DNA of 25,715 bases from an uncultured Eubacterium sp. (GCA_947367725.1 CANBFZ010000001.1:1-25715); one strand, 5' to 3'. Counted from the first letter of the stretch, positions 1 to 8,385 are shown. The notes: generated by a model not told the origin, from the sequence alone. Translations and numbers: made by a program.

Positions 1-1
1 G

Positions 2-214
2 CTGAGAATGATCATCAGCCACTATCATGGAGGGCCAGTTGGTTTGGAAACGCTGGCCGCTGCATTAGGAGAAGAAGCCATAACGTTGGAAGATGTCTAT
101 GAGCCTTACTTGATGCAGCTCGGCTTCTTGGCGCGGACGCCTCGAGGGCGTTGCGTGACCCCCTTGGCTTATAAGCATCTCGGCATCGAACAGGAAGGCC
201 AAATGAGACTTTAA
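2..214 (+). CDS. ruvB: Holliday junction DNA helicase RuvB, C-terminal fragment
   Basis: This is the 3' end of a gene that starts left of the window. The readable part matches the C-terminal winged-helix DNA-binding domain of RuvB, the hexameric AAA+ motor that drives branch migration with RuvA. The segments [29 protein letters not shown] and [13 protein letters not shown] are hallmarks of that domain. The ATPase domains are not in the window. The stop codon is at 212-214 and glmM starts 24 bases later on the same strand. The frame is open to the window edge, so the internal ATG at 8 is not a start. Confidence 0.93.
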   Translation: MRMIISHYHGGPVGLETLAAALGEEAITLEDVYEPYLMQLGFLARTPRGRCVTPLAYKHLGIEQEGQMRL

Positions 215-238
215 TATGAGAAAATGGAGCTGTTGGAT

Positions 239-1591
239 ATGGGAAGATTATTTGGAACGGATGGCGTCAGAGGTGTGGCAAATGCGGAACTGACACCGGA
301 GCTGGCGTTTAATCTGGGAAAAGCAGGGGCGTCTGTCCTGGGAAAAGAAAATAAACGGCCGGTCTTTGTTATTGGCAAAGACACCAGAGTTTCTGGCGAT
401 ATGCTGGAAAATGCGCTGACTGCAGGAATTTTAGCGGCCTGCGGAAATGTAATTAAAGTCGGTGTGATTCCCACACCGGCAGTTGCTTATTTGGTAAAAC
501 ATTACCATGCTGATGCGGGTATTGTGATTTCTGCATCGCACAATCCTTTTGAATATAACGGAATTAAATTTTTTAACCGCGAAGGGTTTAAGTTGGATGA
601 TGGCGTGGAAGAACAGATTGAAGATATCATGATTCGCGGCATTGATACCAACAGCCATCAGATAGGAGATGAACTGGGACGGTGCCTGGACGCTGGAGAA
701 GATGCAGCAGAGCTTTACTGTAAGTTTTTGATTTCTACCATGGACACTTCGCTTGCAGGCATGAAAGTGGTGCTTGACTGTGCCAATGGTGCGGCATTTC
801 AGACTGCACCGGCTGTGTATCGAGCGCTTGGTGCGGAAGTAATAACCATTGGCTGTGCGCCTGATGGCATAAATATTAATGACCAGATCGGCTCCACCCA
901 TCCAGAGAAACTGCAACAGAAAGTTGTTGCAGAGAAAGCTGATATCGGGCTTGCTTATGACGGCGATGCGGACAGACTGATTGTGGTAGACGAAAAAGGT
1001 ATGGTCATTGACGGAGACAAGACGATCTGTATTTGTGCCAAAATGCTGAAAGAAGCGGGGCAGCTGGCAGAAAACAAGGTTACAGCAACGGTTATGAGCA
1101 ATATCGGATTTCATAAATACATGAAAGACGTTCTTGGCGCAGAAGTTGAGGTGACCGGCGTTGGTGACCGATATGTGCTGGAATCTATGCTGGAAACTGG
1201 ATGTATTCTGGGCGGCGAGCAGTCGGGACATATTATCTTTTTGAATCATACCACCACAGGCGATGGAACACTTTCCTCTCTGCAGTTCATGAAAGCGGTT
1301 GTATCATCTGGAAAGAAGCCGTCGGAACTCTCCGCTGAAATTGAAATTTTTCCGCAGGTTTTAGAAAATGCCAGCGTGAAAAATGAGAACAAAAAAGCTT
1401 ATTTACAGGATGAGGAAGTGCAGGCTGCCATTGCCGCCATAGAAGCAGAGATGGAAGGAAGCGGCAGGGTACTGATTAGACCTTCCGGCACAGAACCGCT
1501 GGTTCGTGTGATGATTGAGGGAAGTGACATCGAAAGAATTCATCAGCTGGCGGTGGAACTGGCAGACTTAATTACTAGAAAATTCAGCTGA
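239..1591 (+). CDS. glmM: Phosphoglucosamine mutase GlmM
   Basis: GlmM converts glucosamine-6-phosphate to glucosamine-1-phosphate in the cytoplasm, on the way to UDP-GlcNAc and peptidoglycan. From ATG 239 the protein has 450 residues, the usual family length, and begins MGRLFGTDGVRG as GlmM proteins do. The phosphoserine loop SASHNP lies at residues 98-103 (phosphorylated Ser about 100). The metal loop YDGDADR, the sugar loop GGEQSGH and the C-terminal phosphate loop RPSGTEPLVRVM are intact. An ATG 15 bases upstream (224) is in frame, but GGAG at 226-229 is well placed for 239 and the added residues do not look like GlmM. The gene lies 37 bases upstream of glmS, which makes its substrate, so the two are probably co-transcribed. 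Confidence 0.96.
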   Translation: MGRLFGTDGVRGVANAELTPELAFNLGKAGASVLGKENKRPVFVIGKDTRVSGDMLENALTAGILAACGNVIKVGVIPTPAVAYLVKHYHADAGIVISASHNPFEYNGIKFFNREGFKLDDGVEEQIEDIMIRGIDTNSHQIGDELGRCLDAGEDAAELYCKFLISTMDTSLAGMKVVLDCANGAAFQTAPAVYRALGAEVITIGCAPDGININDQIGSTHPEKLQQKVVAEKADIGLAYDGDADRLIVVDEKGMVIDGDKTICICAKMLKEAGQLAENKVTATVMSNIGFHKYMKDVLGAEVEVTGVGDRYVLESMLETGCILGGEQSGHIIFLNHTTTGDGTLSSLQFMKAVVSSGKKPSELSAEIEIFPQVLENASVKNENKKAYLQDEEVQAAIAAIEAEMEGSGRVLIRPSGTEPLVRVMIEGSDIERIHQLAVELADLITRKFS

Positions 1592-1628
1592 ATAAAAAGG
1601 CATTGAGAGATAAGAGAGGTAGCATTTT

Positions 1629-3458
1629 ATGTGTGGAATTGTAGGATATGTTGGGGCGGATAACGCTAGGGATATTATTATCGATGGACTGAAGAAACTG
1701 GAATATAGGGGATATGATTCGGCAGGAATTGCCCTCTTAAATCAGGGGACGCTGACGGTCAGAAAAAAAGAGGGAAAGATTGCCAACTTAGAACATGCAA
1801 TTGCCGGCGAAAATTTGTACGGCACGACGGGCATCGGACATACCAGATGGGCGACCCACGGCGCGCCATCTGATTCTAATGCGCATCCCCATGTCAATGG
1901 TGATGGTTCGATTGCCATTGTACATAACGGCATTGTTGAGAATTATGTAGAGTTGAAGGAATGGTTGACTGCGGAACACGGCGTGCAGTTTCAAACAGAA
2001 ACGGATTCCGAAGTCATCGCACATCTTCTGGGTGTTTTAAAGAAAACGAGTCTGGAGGATGCTGTCTTTGAGGCTGTAAAAATGATGCGCGGTGCATATG
2101 CGATCGTTGCGGTAGCAAAGGATGAACCGGGTAAAATCGTAGCCTACAGAAAAGACGCCCCGCTGATTGCCGGGCTGGGAAAAGGCTGCAATTTTATTGC
2201 ATCTGATATTCCTGCACTTTTAAAGTATTTAAATAAAATTTATCTGATTGAAAATAATGAGATGGTCATTTGCACGCCGGAACAGATTCAGATCTTGAAC
2301 GGAGCGGGAAAACCGGTAAAGCGAGATGTATTGCAAGTAACCTGGAGCATGGAAGACGCGGAGAAAGAAGGATTTGAGCATTTTATGCTGAAAGAAATCC
2401 ATGAGCAGCCGAAAGCCATCCGGGAAACTTTGACTCGCAGATTGGATGAGAACGGTAAGATTAAACTGGACGGTATTTCGCTGACACTGGAAGATTTGAA
2501 ACGGTTTAATAAAATCTATATTGTTGCTTGCGGAACAGCGTACCATGCAGGTCTAGTGGGAAAATATGCCATTGAAAAGATGGCAAGAATTCCGGTCGAA
2601 GTAGATGTGGCGTCAGAATTCCGGTATAGAGATCCGTTTGTAGACGAAAACACACTCTTTATCGCCATCAGCCAGTCAGGAGAAACCTTGGATACACTGG
2701 CGGCACTGCGGGAGGCAAAGCAGAAGGGCGCTAGAATTTTATCAGTAGTCAATGTAGTAGGAAGTTCCGTGGCGCGGGAATCTGACGATGTATTTTACAC
2801 TTGGGCAGGTCCTGAAATTGCGGTGGCATCTACCAAAGCCTATACAACGCAGATGATCTGCATGTATCTGATTGCCCTTTATATGGGCGATTTGAAAGGA
2901 ACCATTTCAGGCAGCTATTATCAGCAGATGCTTGCTGAACTTGCTGCGATTCCAGAAAAAGTAGCGCGCATTATTGACCAGGCTGCAGAAGTAGAAGCGC
3001 TTGCTAAGATGCTTTATAACCGGACGCAGGTGTTCTTTATCGGCAGAGGCATGGATTCGGCGGTAGCGTATGAAGGGTCATTGAAATTGAAAGAGATTTC
3101 TTATATCAATTCCTTTGCAATTGCCGCAGGAGAGCTGAAACACGGTACCATTGCGCTGATGGAGCCGGAGACCATTGTGATTGCGCTGGCAACCCAGGAT
3201 GCACTCTTTGAAAAAATGTATTCTAATATTGTCGAGGTCAAAGCACGTATGGCTCATGTGGTCTCTATTGCCAAAGAAGGTATGACACAGATTACACAAC
3301 AGAGCAGTGAAGTGATTTATATTCCAGCTTGCGCAGATGAAGTCTCGCCGTTGCTGTCGGTGATTCCGCTGCAGCTCTTTGCGTATTATGTGGCAAGAGA
3401 AAAGGGCGAAGATATCGATAAACCGAGAAATCTGGCTAAGAGCGTTACCGTAGAATAA
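1629..3458 (+). CDS. glmS: Glutamine--fructose-6-phosphate aminotransferase (isomerizing) GlmS
   Basis: GlmS makes glucosamine-6-phosphate from fructose-6-phosphate and glutamine, the first committed step of amino-sugar synthesis. The 609 residues match the family length. The N-terminal class II glutamine amidotransferase domain starts MCGIVGYVG with the nucleophile Cys2, and GHTRWATHG and HNGIVENY are present. Two SIS sugar-isomerase domains follow (ISQSGETLDTL and the segment around RGMDSAVAYEGSLKLKEI). The C-terminus DKPRNLAKSVTVE is typical. AGAGAGGT lies just upstream of the ATG. The 37-base gap to glmM is too short for a glmS ribozyme, so that control is absent here. Confidence 0.97.
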   Translation: MCGIVGYVGADNARDIIIDGLKKLEYRGYDSAGIALLNQGTLTVRKKEGKIANLEHAIAGENLYGTTGIGHTRWATHGAPSDSNAHPHVNGDGSIAIVHNGIVENYVELKEWLTAEHGVQFQTETDSEVIAHLLGVLKKTSLEDAVFEAVKMMRGAYAIVAVAKDEPGKIVAYRKDAPLIAGLGKGCNFIASDIPALLKYLNKIYLIENNEMVICTPEQIQILNGAGKPVKRDVLQVTWSMEDAEKEGFEHFMLKEIHEQPKAIRETLTRRLDENGKIKLDGISLTLEDLKRFNKIYIVACGTAYHAGLVGKYAIEKMARIPVEVDVASEFRYRDPFVDENTLFIAISQSGETLDTLAALREAKQKGARILSVVNVVGSSVARESDDVFYTWAGPEIAVASTKAYTTQMICMYLIALYMGDLKGTISGSYYQQMLAELAAIPEKVARIIDQAAEVEALAKMLYNRTQVFFIGRGMDSAVAYEGSLKLKEISYINSFAIAAGELKHGTIALMEPETIVIALATQDALFEKMYSNIVEVKARMAHVVSIAKEGMTQITQQSSEVIYIPACADEVSPLLSVIPLQLFAYYVAREKGEDIDKPRNLAKSVTVE

Positions 3459-3470
3459 AGGGAGCAGCAG

Positions 3471-3980
3471 ATGAAACACATCTATTTTAAGTTACTGGTA
3501 ATCCTTGCGATTATTTCGCTGTTTATGGCTTGTACTGGCTTTGGAAGTAAAGTCAGAGTCAAGCTGGTGCTTCTTTGTCCTGGCAGTTTGACCAATGGTT
3601 CCATTGAAGAAGTGTTTGTGGAAACAGAGACGGAGATTGCTGGAAGCGGAAAGACAGAACTGTACAGAAAGGTTCTAAAGTGCTTGCAGAACAGCTGTCT
3701 GCAAGAAGAAATGGGCGCAGAAACAGCCTTTAAAAATCAATATAGAATCAATCATGTTATAGAATCCGGCAGAACAGTCACAGTAGACTTTTCCAGCCGG
3801 AATCTGACAGGTACTATGCGAGAAGAACAGTTGCTGATCGCACAAATTGTGGGGACATTACGCAGTTCTTTTGCAGAAGTAGAACGAGTATATTTTACAG
3901 TGGACGGAGAAGCGGCAGATACGCTAATGGGACATGTTTCCATAAAGGACTGCTTTACAGCGCCGCCTGCAGTTGAATAA
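3471..3980 (+). CDS. GerM-domain lipoprotein
   Basis: This is a predicted lipoprotein of 169 residues. The N-terminus has two basic residues, a hydrophobic stretch (8-19) and a cysteine at residue 21 in SLFMAC. That is a lipobox-like site, although Phe at -3 is atypical. The rest resembles a single GerM (sporulation/germination) domain. The closest parts are IVGTLRSSFAEVERVYFTVDG and the following ADTLMGHVSI, which match the family's pattern of 'TLxxFxxVxxVxxxVDGxxxxTLxGHV'. GerM proteins act at the cell surface during sporulation; the exact role here is unknown. GGGAGCAG precedes the ATG, and the gene lies 12 bases after glmS, so co-transcription is likely. Confidence 0.75.
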   Translation: MKHIYFKLLVILAIISLFMACTGFGSKVRVKLVLLCPGSLTNGSIEEVFVETETEIAGSGKTELYRKVLKCLQNSCLQEEMGAETAFKNQYRINHVIESGRTVTVDFSSRNLTGTMREEQLLIAQIVGTLRSSFAEVERVYFTVDGEAADTLMGHVSIKDCFTAPPAVE

Positions 3981-4007
3981 AAACAGAAGAGAAAAGGAAT
4001 CATACAG

Positions 4008-5258
4008 ATGGAGAATTATGAAATCAGAGATATTGGACTAGCACCTTCCGGTCACCAAAAAATTGAATGGGTCAGAAATAACATGCCGCTGCTTCGCGGG
4101 ATGGAAGAGGAATTTCTTAAGACGAAGCCTTTTGCAGGGATTAAGATTTCCCTGTCAGTGCATTTGGAAGCAAAAACGGCTTACCTTTGTAAAGTGCTTG
4201 CTGCCGGTGGTGCACAGATGTCTGTCACTGGAAGCAATGTGCTTTCTACACAGGATGATGTGGCGGCAGCACTGGCAGACTGCGGGATGAAGGTGTATGC
4301 ATATCACGGCGCGACGCAGGAAGAATATGACAGGCATATAGAGCTGTGCCTTGCTCATAAAGCAAATATTATCATTGATGATGGCGGAGATCTGGTGGGT
4401 ATGCTGCACACGAAACGGCCGGATCTGGCTGAAGAAGTGTGGGGCGGTTGTGAGGAGACGACTACTGGCGTGATTCGCCTCAAAGCCATGGAACAAGAGG
4501 GCATTTTGAAATTCCCTATGGTTGCCGTTAACGACGCTGATTGCAAGCATTTGTTTGACAATCGTTATGGAACCGGACAGTCAGTTTGGGACAGTATTAT
4601 GAGAAACACCAATTTGATTGTTGCAGCAAAGACGGTCGTAGTTGTAGGATATGGATGGTGCAGCAGGGGCATTGCGATGCGTGCAAGTGCGCTGGGCGCG
4701 AAAGTGATTGTCACCGAGGTAAATCCAGTGAAAGCTATTGAGGCGAAAATGGATGGATTTGATGTTATGATGATGACGCAGGCAGCGCCTCTTGGCGATA
4801 TCTTTGTCTCTGCAACAGGCTGCTGCAAGACCATTACAGTAGACCATATGCTGACCATGAAAGATGGGGCTATTTTGACCAATGCAGGTCATTTTGACTG
4901 TGAAGTCGATATGAAAGCATTGGAAGAAGCCGCAGTGGAAAAGAAAGAAGCACGAAAGAATATCATGGGTTATAAGCTGTCAAATGGCAGATGGGTTCAT
5001 GTCATCGGCGAGGGTCGTCTTGTGAATATTGCTGCTGCGGATGGTCATCCAGCAGAGATTATGGATATGAGCTTTGCAGTACAAGCGCTTTCTGCTATGT
5101 ATATTAAGGATCATTACAAGACACTTGGTAAAGGGGTGATCGACGTCAGCACAGAGATTGACGATGTGGTAGCAAGAAGAAAGCTTGCCGCTTGGGGCAT
5201 TGAAATTGATGCGCTGACAGAAGAGCAGACCCAGTATCTTGCAAGCTGGAACGTATAA
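4008..5258 (+). CDS. ahcY: Adenosylhomocysteinase (S-adenosylhomocysteine hydrolase)
   Basis: AhcY reversibly splits S-adenosylhomocysteine, the by-product of SAM-dependent methylation, into adenosine and homocysteine, using bound NAD. The 416 residues fit the shorter type of the family. Visible motifs are SVHLEAKTAYL near the N-terminus, the IIDDGGDLVG region, the Asn/Asp substrate-site stretch AVNDADCKHLFDNRYGTGQS and the NAD-binding Rossmann motif GYGWCSRGIAMRASALGA. The C-terminal tail with GKGVIDVSTEIDDVVARRKL contributes to subunit contacts. GAAAAGGAATC lies upstream of the ATG, and the 27-base gap from the GerM gene leaves no room for an SAH riboswitch. Confidence 0.96.
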   Translation: MENYEIRDIGLAPSGHQKIEWVRNNMPLLRGMEEEFLKTKPFAGIKISLSVHLEAKTAYLCKVLAAGGAQMSVTGSNVLSTQDDVAAALADCGMKVYAYHGATQEEYDRHIELCLAHKANIIIDDGGDLVGMLHTKRPDLAEEVWGGCEETTTGVIRLKAMEQEGILKFPMVAVNDADCKHLFDNRYGTGQSVWDSIMRNTNLIVAAKTVVVVGYGWCSRGIAMRASALGAKVIVTEVNPVKAIEAKMDGFDVMMMTQAAPLGDIFVSATGCCKTITVDHMLTMKDGAILTNAGHFDCEVDMKALEEAAVEKKEARKNIMGYKLSNGRWVHVIGEGRLVNIAAADGHPAEIMDMSFAVQALSAMYIKDHYKTLGKGVIDVSTEIDDVVARRKLAAWGIEIDALTEEQTQYLASWNV

Positions 5259-5290
5259 ATCATAAGATAGGTTTAAGGAAGTGATTATAA

Positions 5291-5872
5291 ATGTCTAAGG
5301 AAATGTCTTACGAGACAATCAGAAAGCAGGCAGCAGATGCTGTCACGGAACTATTAGCGGTCTGCAGACTGAAACGAGGCGATATTTTTGTGATCGGCTG
5401 TTCCTCCAGCGAAATTAAGGGAGAACGGATTGGAAAAGGTTCAGACTTTAATGCTGCGAAAGCAGTTTATGATGGCGTATATCCGATTTTGGAAGCACAG
5501 GGCATCTATCTGGCAGCACAGTGCTGTGAGCATCTGAATCGGGCTGTGATTGTGGAAAGAAGTGCATTGCTTCCGGGAACAGAGATTGCCAATGTGGTAC
5601 CGCAGACTCATGCGGGCGGTTCCTTTGCTATGGCAGTTTACGAAAACGCTGCGGATCCGGTAGCAGTAGAAGAAATCAAAGCAGATGCGGGAATGGATAT
5701 CGGCGATACGCTGATCGGGATGCAGCTGAAACGGGTGGCGGTACCGGTTCGTATCTCCGTAAAACAGATTGGGGCGGCACACGTGGTTTGTGCCAGAACC
5801 AGACCGAAATTTATCGGTGGCAGCCGTGCCGTCTATGATGATGTGTTGTCAGGCGGCGATATAAAGCGCTGA
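5291..5872 (+). CDS. DUF436 / UPF0340 (YwlG-family) protein
   Basis: The protein has 193 residues and belongs to the DUF436/UPF0340 group typified by B. subtilis YwlG. Typical family segments are IGCSSSEIKGERIGKGS near residues 35-50, AAQCCEHLNRA in the middle, and VPQTHAGGSFA. The paired cysteines in the QCCEH segment are conserved in the family. No transmembrane segment or signal peptide is visible, so it should be cytoplasmic. The biochemical function of the family is not established. TTAAGGAAGTGATT lies just upstream of the ATG. It follows ahcY by 32 bases and could be the last gene of that transcript. Confidence 0.87.
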   Translation: MSKEMSYETIRKQAADAVTELLAVCRLKRGDIFVIGCSSSEIKGERIGKGSDFNAAKAVYDGVYPILEAQGIYLAAQCCEHLNRAVIVERSALLPGTEIANVVPQTHAGGSFAMAVYENAADPVAVEEIKADAGMDIGDTLIGMQLKRVAVPVRISVKQIGAAHVVCARTRPKFIGGSRAVYDDVLSGGDIKR

Positions 5873-5989
5873 TAAATGCCAGCAGAAACGCACAAAAAAA
5901 CGGCAAAAATCTTTCAGATAGACAGGAACTATTCCGCTTGTTTCATCATACTGTAAAGTAAAATCTATGAAAGAAGCAGGTGAAATATT

Positions 5990-6094
5990 ATGTCAAACAA
6001 TTGTGGATTATTCAACAATGAAGGTGGAATCGATACTAGCTTATTGTTCTTCTTCTTACTGTTAGTGATCATTTTCTGCAACTGCGGAAACTAA
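5990..6094 (+). CDS. 34-residue hydrophobic Cys-containing peptide
   Basis: This is a short gene with ATG at 5990 and TAA at 6092-6094. A good Shine-Dalgarno site (AGGTGA, 5978-5983) sits 6 bases before the ATG. The peptide starts MSNNCGLFNN, continues with one hydrophobic segment (LLFFFLLLVIIF, residues 18-29) and ends CNCGN. It resembles the tiny one-helix peptides of spore formers that resemble YjcZ-type sporulation peptides, but the match is one of general form, not of named motifs. A strong hairpin terminator follows 18 bases after the stop, so the gene looks like a real, separately ended transcript. Confidence 0.7.
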   Translation: MSNNCGLFNNEGGIDTSLLFFFLLLVIIFCNCGN

Positions 6095-6111
6095 AAATTA
6101 CCTATTAAAAG

Positions 6112-6137
6112 AGGGACTCTATTGAGAGTCCCTTTTT
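6112..6137 (+). terminator. Intrinsic terminator
   Basis: A 9-bp perfect stem (AGGGACTCT at 6112-6120 with AGAGTCCCT at 6125-6133) has a 4-base loop ATTG and is followed by a T run to 6137. It ends the plus-strand transcript of the 34-residue peptide. On the minus strand the stem is followed by CTTTTAAT, so it may also stop the converging transcript of the secreted protein that ends at 6158. Confidence 0.9.
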
Positions 6138-6157
6138 ACATGCCTATATTTCCAGCA

Positions 6158-7402
6158 TTATTTCCACTGAATTTTATAATATCCGTTACCGGAACCGTAT
6201 TTGGTCACTTTGATGTAGTAAGTGCCTTTCTGGAGATAGTTCATTTTTATATTATTGATTGTGGTGTAAAGTTCAAGGATGCCAGCATAGGAATCAGCAC
6301 TACTTCCGTTGTAGAATTCTACAGAACCCATGGATTTCGTTTTGCTGCCGCTGTAAACGGTAACTTTGATGCCACCTGCACCGCCTGTCTTTGTTAAAAT
6401 ATCTAAATTTACTTTCTGATTGCTGTTGACTTTAATCTTGTACCAGTCAGCAGAAGTTTTGGACTGAGTTGCAGTAATCAGCCCTTTTTTGGTATTGCCT
6501 TTGGAAATGCTCATTGCCTTGGAGCGGGAACTGCCGCTCTTCTCTGTAACCTTACCCTGTTTTACGTTAATGCTATAGCAGGAGTCAGTTGCGGTGGAAA
6601 CAGCAACGTAATAGGTTCCTTTTGGGACTGCAGCATAGGTAGTATAGTTGGTGGAAGAATCTATTGTTTTCAAACCGCTCAGCGTCTTTGTCTTTTTAGA
6701 ATTCATGAGTTTTACTTTGTATTTGGAGTTGGTACCGTCACCCCAAGGGAATGTGATTGTCAGAAGTCTGTTGCCAGCAGTAGTAACCTTGTAGTAGCGG
6801 TAGCCAGTGCCTGCGACAGACGCGTAAAAATCTTTATTGGACTTCAGCGTGGAACTGCTGGTCGTGGATTTTGCTGGTACGTAAGTTACAGTGAATGCAC
6901 TTTGCGTAGTGTCACCGTAAACGGACTGAAATACTAAGTAGTAAGTACCAGCTTCTTTGACCTGTACGGAAAACGTCTGTGAATCTGCTGTTGTTTGTGC
7001 AGCATCAATACGGCGCGCGTCGACGTAGGATGTGGCATCCAAGCTGTCGTAGAGATAAACGTTGGTATCCCCCCCCACCGATAAAATATCAAAAACAAAG
7101 TTGCCAGCCTTCGGAATTTCTACAGCATAGTAAATGCCCTGATTGGAATATTCTGTGGTGGTATAAGCATTTAGGTCGTCACTGGCAACGGTATTTAAGT
7201 TCTGCGCAGTAACAGGGGTGATTGTAGTCGTGTCGTCTGCAGCCTTAAACTTAGCAGCATCTTTAAATGGGGTGCCTTGCAGTGTGATGTTGTCTTCAGG
7301 AAGTTTCACGGTGTCTGCGAATACACTCTCTGCACCGGCAAATACAGTGGATAAAACCAAAGCTAATGCCAGCGTCAAACTAATTAATTTTGATTTTCTC
7401 AT
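6158..7402 (-). CDS. Secreted protein with pre-peptidase-C-like beta domains
   Basis: This is a predicted exported protein of 414 residues. MRKSKLI, a long hydrophobic core and FAGAESVFA form a signal peptide, likely cut near residue 30. Two or three stretches have the pattern of pre-peptidase C-terminal (PPC/DVUA-type) beta sandwiches: YYAVEIPKAGNFVFDI then GGDTNVYLYD, YRYYKVTTAGNRLLTITFP, and DWYKIKVNSNQKVNLDI ending in KGTYYIKVTKYGSGNGYYKI. No protease domain and no cell-wall anchor motif is visible, so it is a stand-alone secreted or loosely attached protein of unknown role. AAAGGA lies upstream of the ATG. The coding strand has eight G in a row at 7076-7069. Confidence 0.72.
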   Translation of the reverse strand: MRKSKLISLTLALALVLSTVFAGAESVFADTVKLPEDNITLQGTPFKDAAKFKAADDTTTITPVTAQNLNTVASDDLNAYTTTEYSNQGIYYAVEIPKAGNFVFDILSVGGDTNVYLYDSLDATSYVDARRIDAAQTTADSQTFSVQVKEAGTYYLVFQSVYGDTTQSAFTVTYVPAKSTTSSSTLKSNKDFYASVAGTGYRYYKVTTAGNRLLTITFPWGDGTNSKYKVKLMNSKKTKTLSGLKTIDSSTNYTTYAAVPKGTYYVAVSTATDSCYSINVKQGKVTEKSGSSRSKAMSISKGNTKKGLITATQSKTSADWYKIKVNSNQKVNLDILTKTGGAGGIKVTVYSGSKTKSMGSVEFYNGSSADSYAGILELYTTINNIKMNYLQKGTYYIKVTKYGSGNGYYKIQWK

Positions 7403-7443
7403 GGTCGTGTCCTTTCATTATTTCGTAAAACATTATTAATGAA

Positions 7444-7472
7444 ATTATAACCTGTATGGGAGAAAAATGCAA
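7444..7472 (-). promoter_or_regulatory. Sigma-A-type promoter of the secreted-protein gene
   Basis: Reading the minus strand, TTGCAT (7472-7467), a 17-base spacer and TATAAT (7449-7444) lie about 40 bases before the start codon at 7402. The -10 box is perfect and the -35 matches 4 of 6. An 8-bp inverted repeat (AACCTGTA 7449-7456 with TACAGGTT 7495-7502) has one arm touching the -10 box and the other just upstream of the -35 box, and could bind a regulator. Confidence 0.7.
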
Positions 7473-7590
7473 TATTCCTACTAAAAATTTCATGTACAGG
7501 TTAGATGAAATTTAGTTGAAATGGCATGTTTTCGACAAATTCACACAAAAAAGAGCGGAGTTCTATCCCATTCAACAAATGTTTTTTGGA

Positions 7591-7630
7591 AATAAAAAAT
7601 AGATGGAACGCGATTTAAGACGTTCCATCT
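7591..7630 (-). terminator. Intrinsic terminator after the GerQ-like gene
   Basis: A perfect 10-bp stem (AGATGGAACG at 7601-7610 with CGTTCCATCT at 7621-7630) has a 10-base loop. On the minus strand it is followed by ATTTTTTATT. It lies 21 bases beyond the stop codon of the GerQ-like gene. The remaining stretch 7503-7590 holds nothing recognisable. Confidence 0.85.
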
Positions 7631-7650
7631 AGGAAGCGATGTAATTTTGT

Positions 7651-8385
7651 TTATCTAAAATAAGGCAGCTGTGGGGTCGCATAGTAGATGTAGACATATT
7701 TAATATTATAGTAGTCTATAGCGCTGACGTTGCCAGTACCGATTTCCTGCAGAAGAATGTAGTTGATACCCACGCCGATCAGATAACCATATCGGTCTTC
7801 GATGTTGCTGGAGCCCACCAGTTGTTCAACACGCATGTATTTTCCAATTTGTGTTCGCAGAAAACCGTTGAGATACTGGAGATTTTCATAATCAATGGTT
7901 TCCTGATAACCCGGCGGTAGAAGCGGGTTGTTTGGCACCTGAAACTGTGGTGCTTCGGGAAGAACCCCCTCTGGCGTTACATTCGTTCCACCTGGTGTTT
8001 GTGTGGCGCCGGGCATAGGGGATGCAGTGACTCTTCCCGCTTCTGTACTTGCGTTTGTAAAAAGTGCTGGTGGATCTGGCTGTCCCGGAATCGTTTCGAC
8101 GCCTTCTGCAGCAGGAATGATGGACGGTGCAAGGGGATCGGAACCGTTGGCACCAGGCATCTGTGTACCTGGCATCGGCACAGTGGAAGCAATTACACCA
8201 GAAAGCGATGGTGTATTGGATGTGCCGGGCATTTGCGCCGGCGCAGAAGGCTGATTGGTGCAGTTTGTCATTTGCGGATAAGTAATAATTGGAGCAGGGA
8301 CAAAATTGATATCGTGGTTATCTGTTGGTTTGGGCTGTAGAGATATGCTGCCGCAGCCGCTTTTTGCATTGCATAGTGTTGCCAT
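7651..8385 (-). CDS. GerQ-like spore coat protein with proline-rich linker
   Basis: The protein has 244 residues. The N-terminal two thirds is low-complexity and rich in Pro, Gly, Ser and Thr, with several MPG repeats (MPGTSN, MPGTQ, MPGAN, MPGATQ). The C-terminal part (about 165-235; FLRTQIGKYMRVEQLVGSS then YGYLIGVGINYILLQE and DYYNIKYVYIY) has the pattern of the GerQ domain, in which a short helix is followed by a small beta fold. In B. subtilis, GerQ localises CwlJ in the coat and is encoded beside cwlJ. Here too the gene directly follows a cwlJ-type gene (59-base gap), which supports the call. GTGAGGTA precedes the ATG. Similarity to GerQ is by pattern only. Confidence 0.62.
   Translation of the reverse strand: MATLCNAKSGCGSISLQPKPTDNHDINFVPAPIITYPQMTNCTNQPSAPAQMPGTSNTPSLSGVIASTVPMPGTQMPGANGSDPLAPSIIPAAEGVETIPGQPDPPALFTNASTEAGRVTASPMPGATQTPGGTNVTPEGVLPEAPQFQVPNNPLLPPGYQETIDYENLQYLNGFLRTQIGKYMRVEQLVGSSNIEDRYGYLIGVGINYILLQEIGTGNVSAIDYYNIKYVYIYYATPQLPYFR

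Noticed and set aside
431..1249. Long minus-strand frame inside glmM
   Set aside because: It is wholly opposite glmM, has no ribosome binding site and encodes no recognisable domain; it follows from codon bias of the real gene.
1592..1628. Possible glmS ribozyme/riboswitch before glmS
   Set aside because: The gap is only 37 bases, far shorter than the ribozyme, and no matching fold is visible.
5259..5290. Possible riboswitch (SAH type) near ahcY
   Set aside because: The gaps on either side of ahcY are about 30 bases, with no conserved motif and no room for an aptamer.
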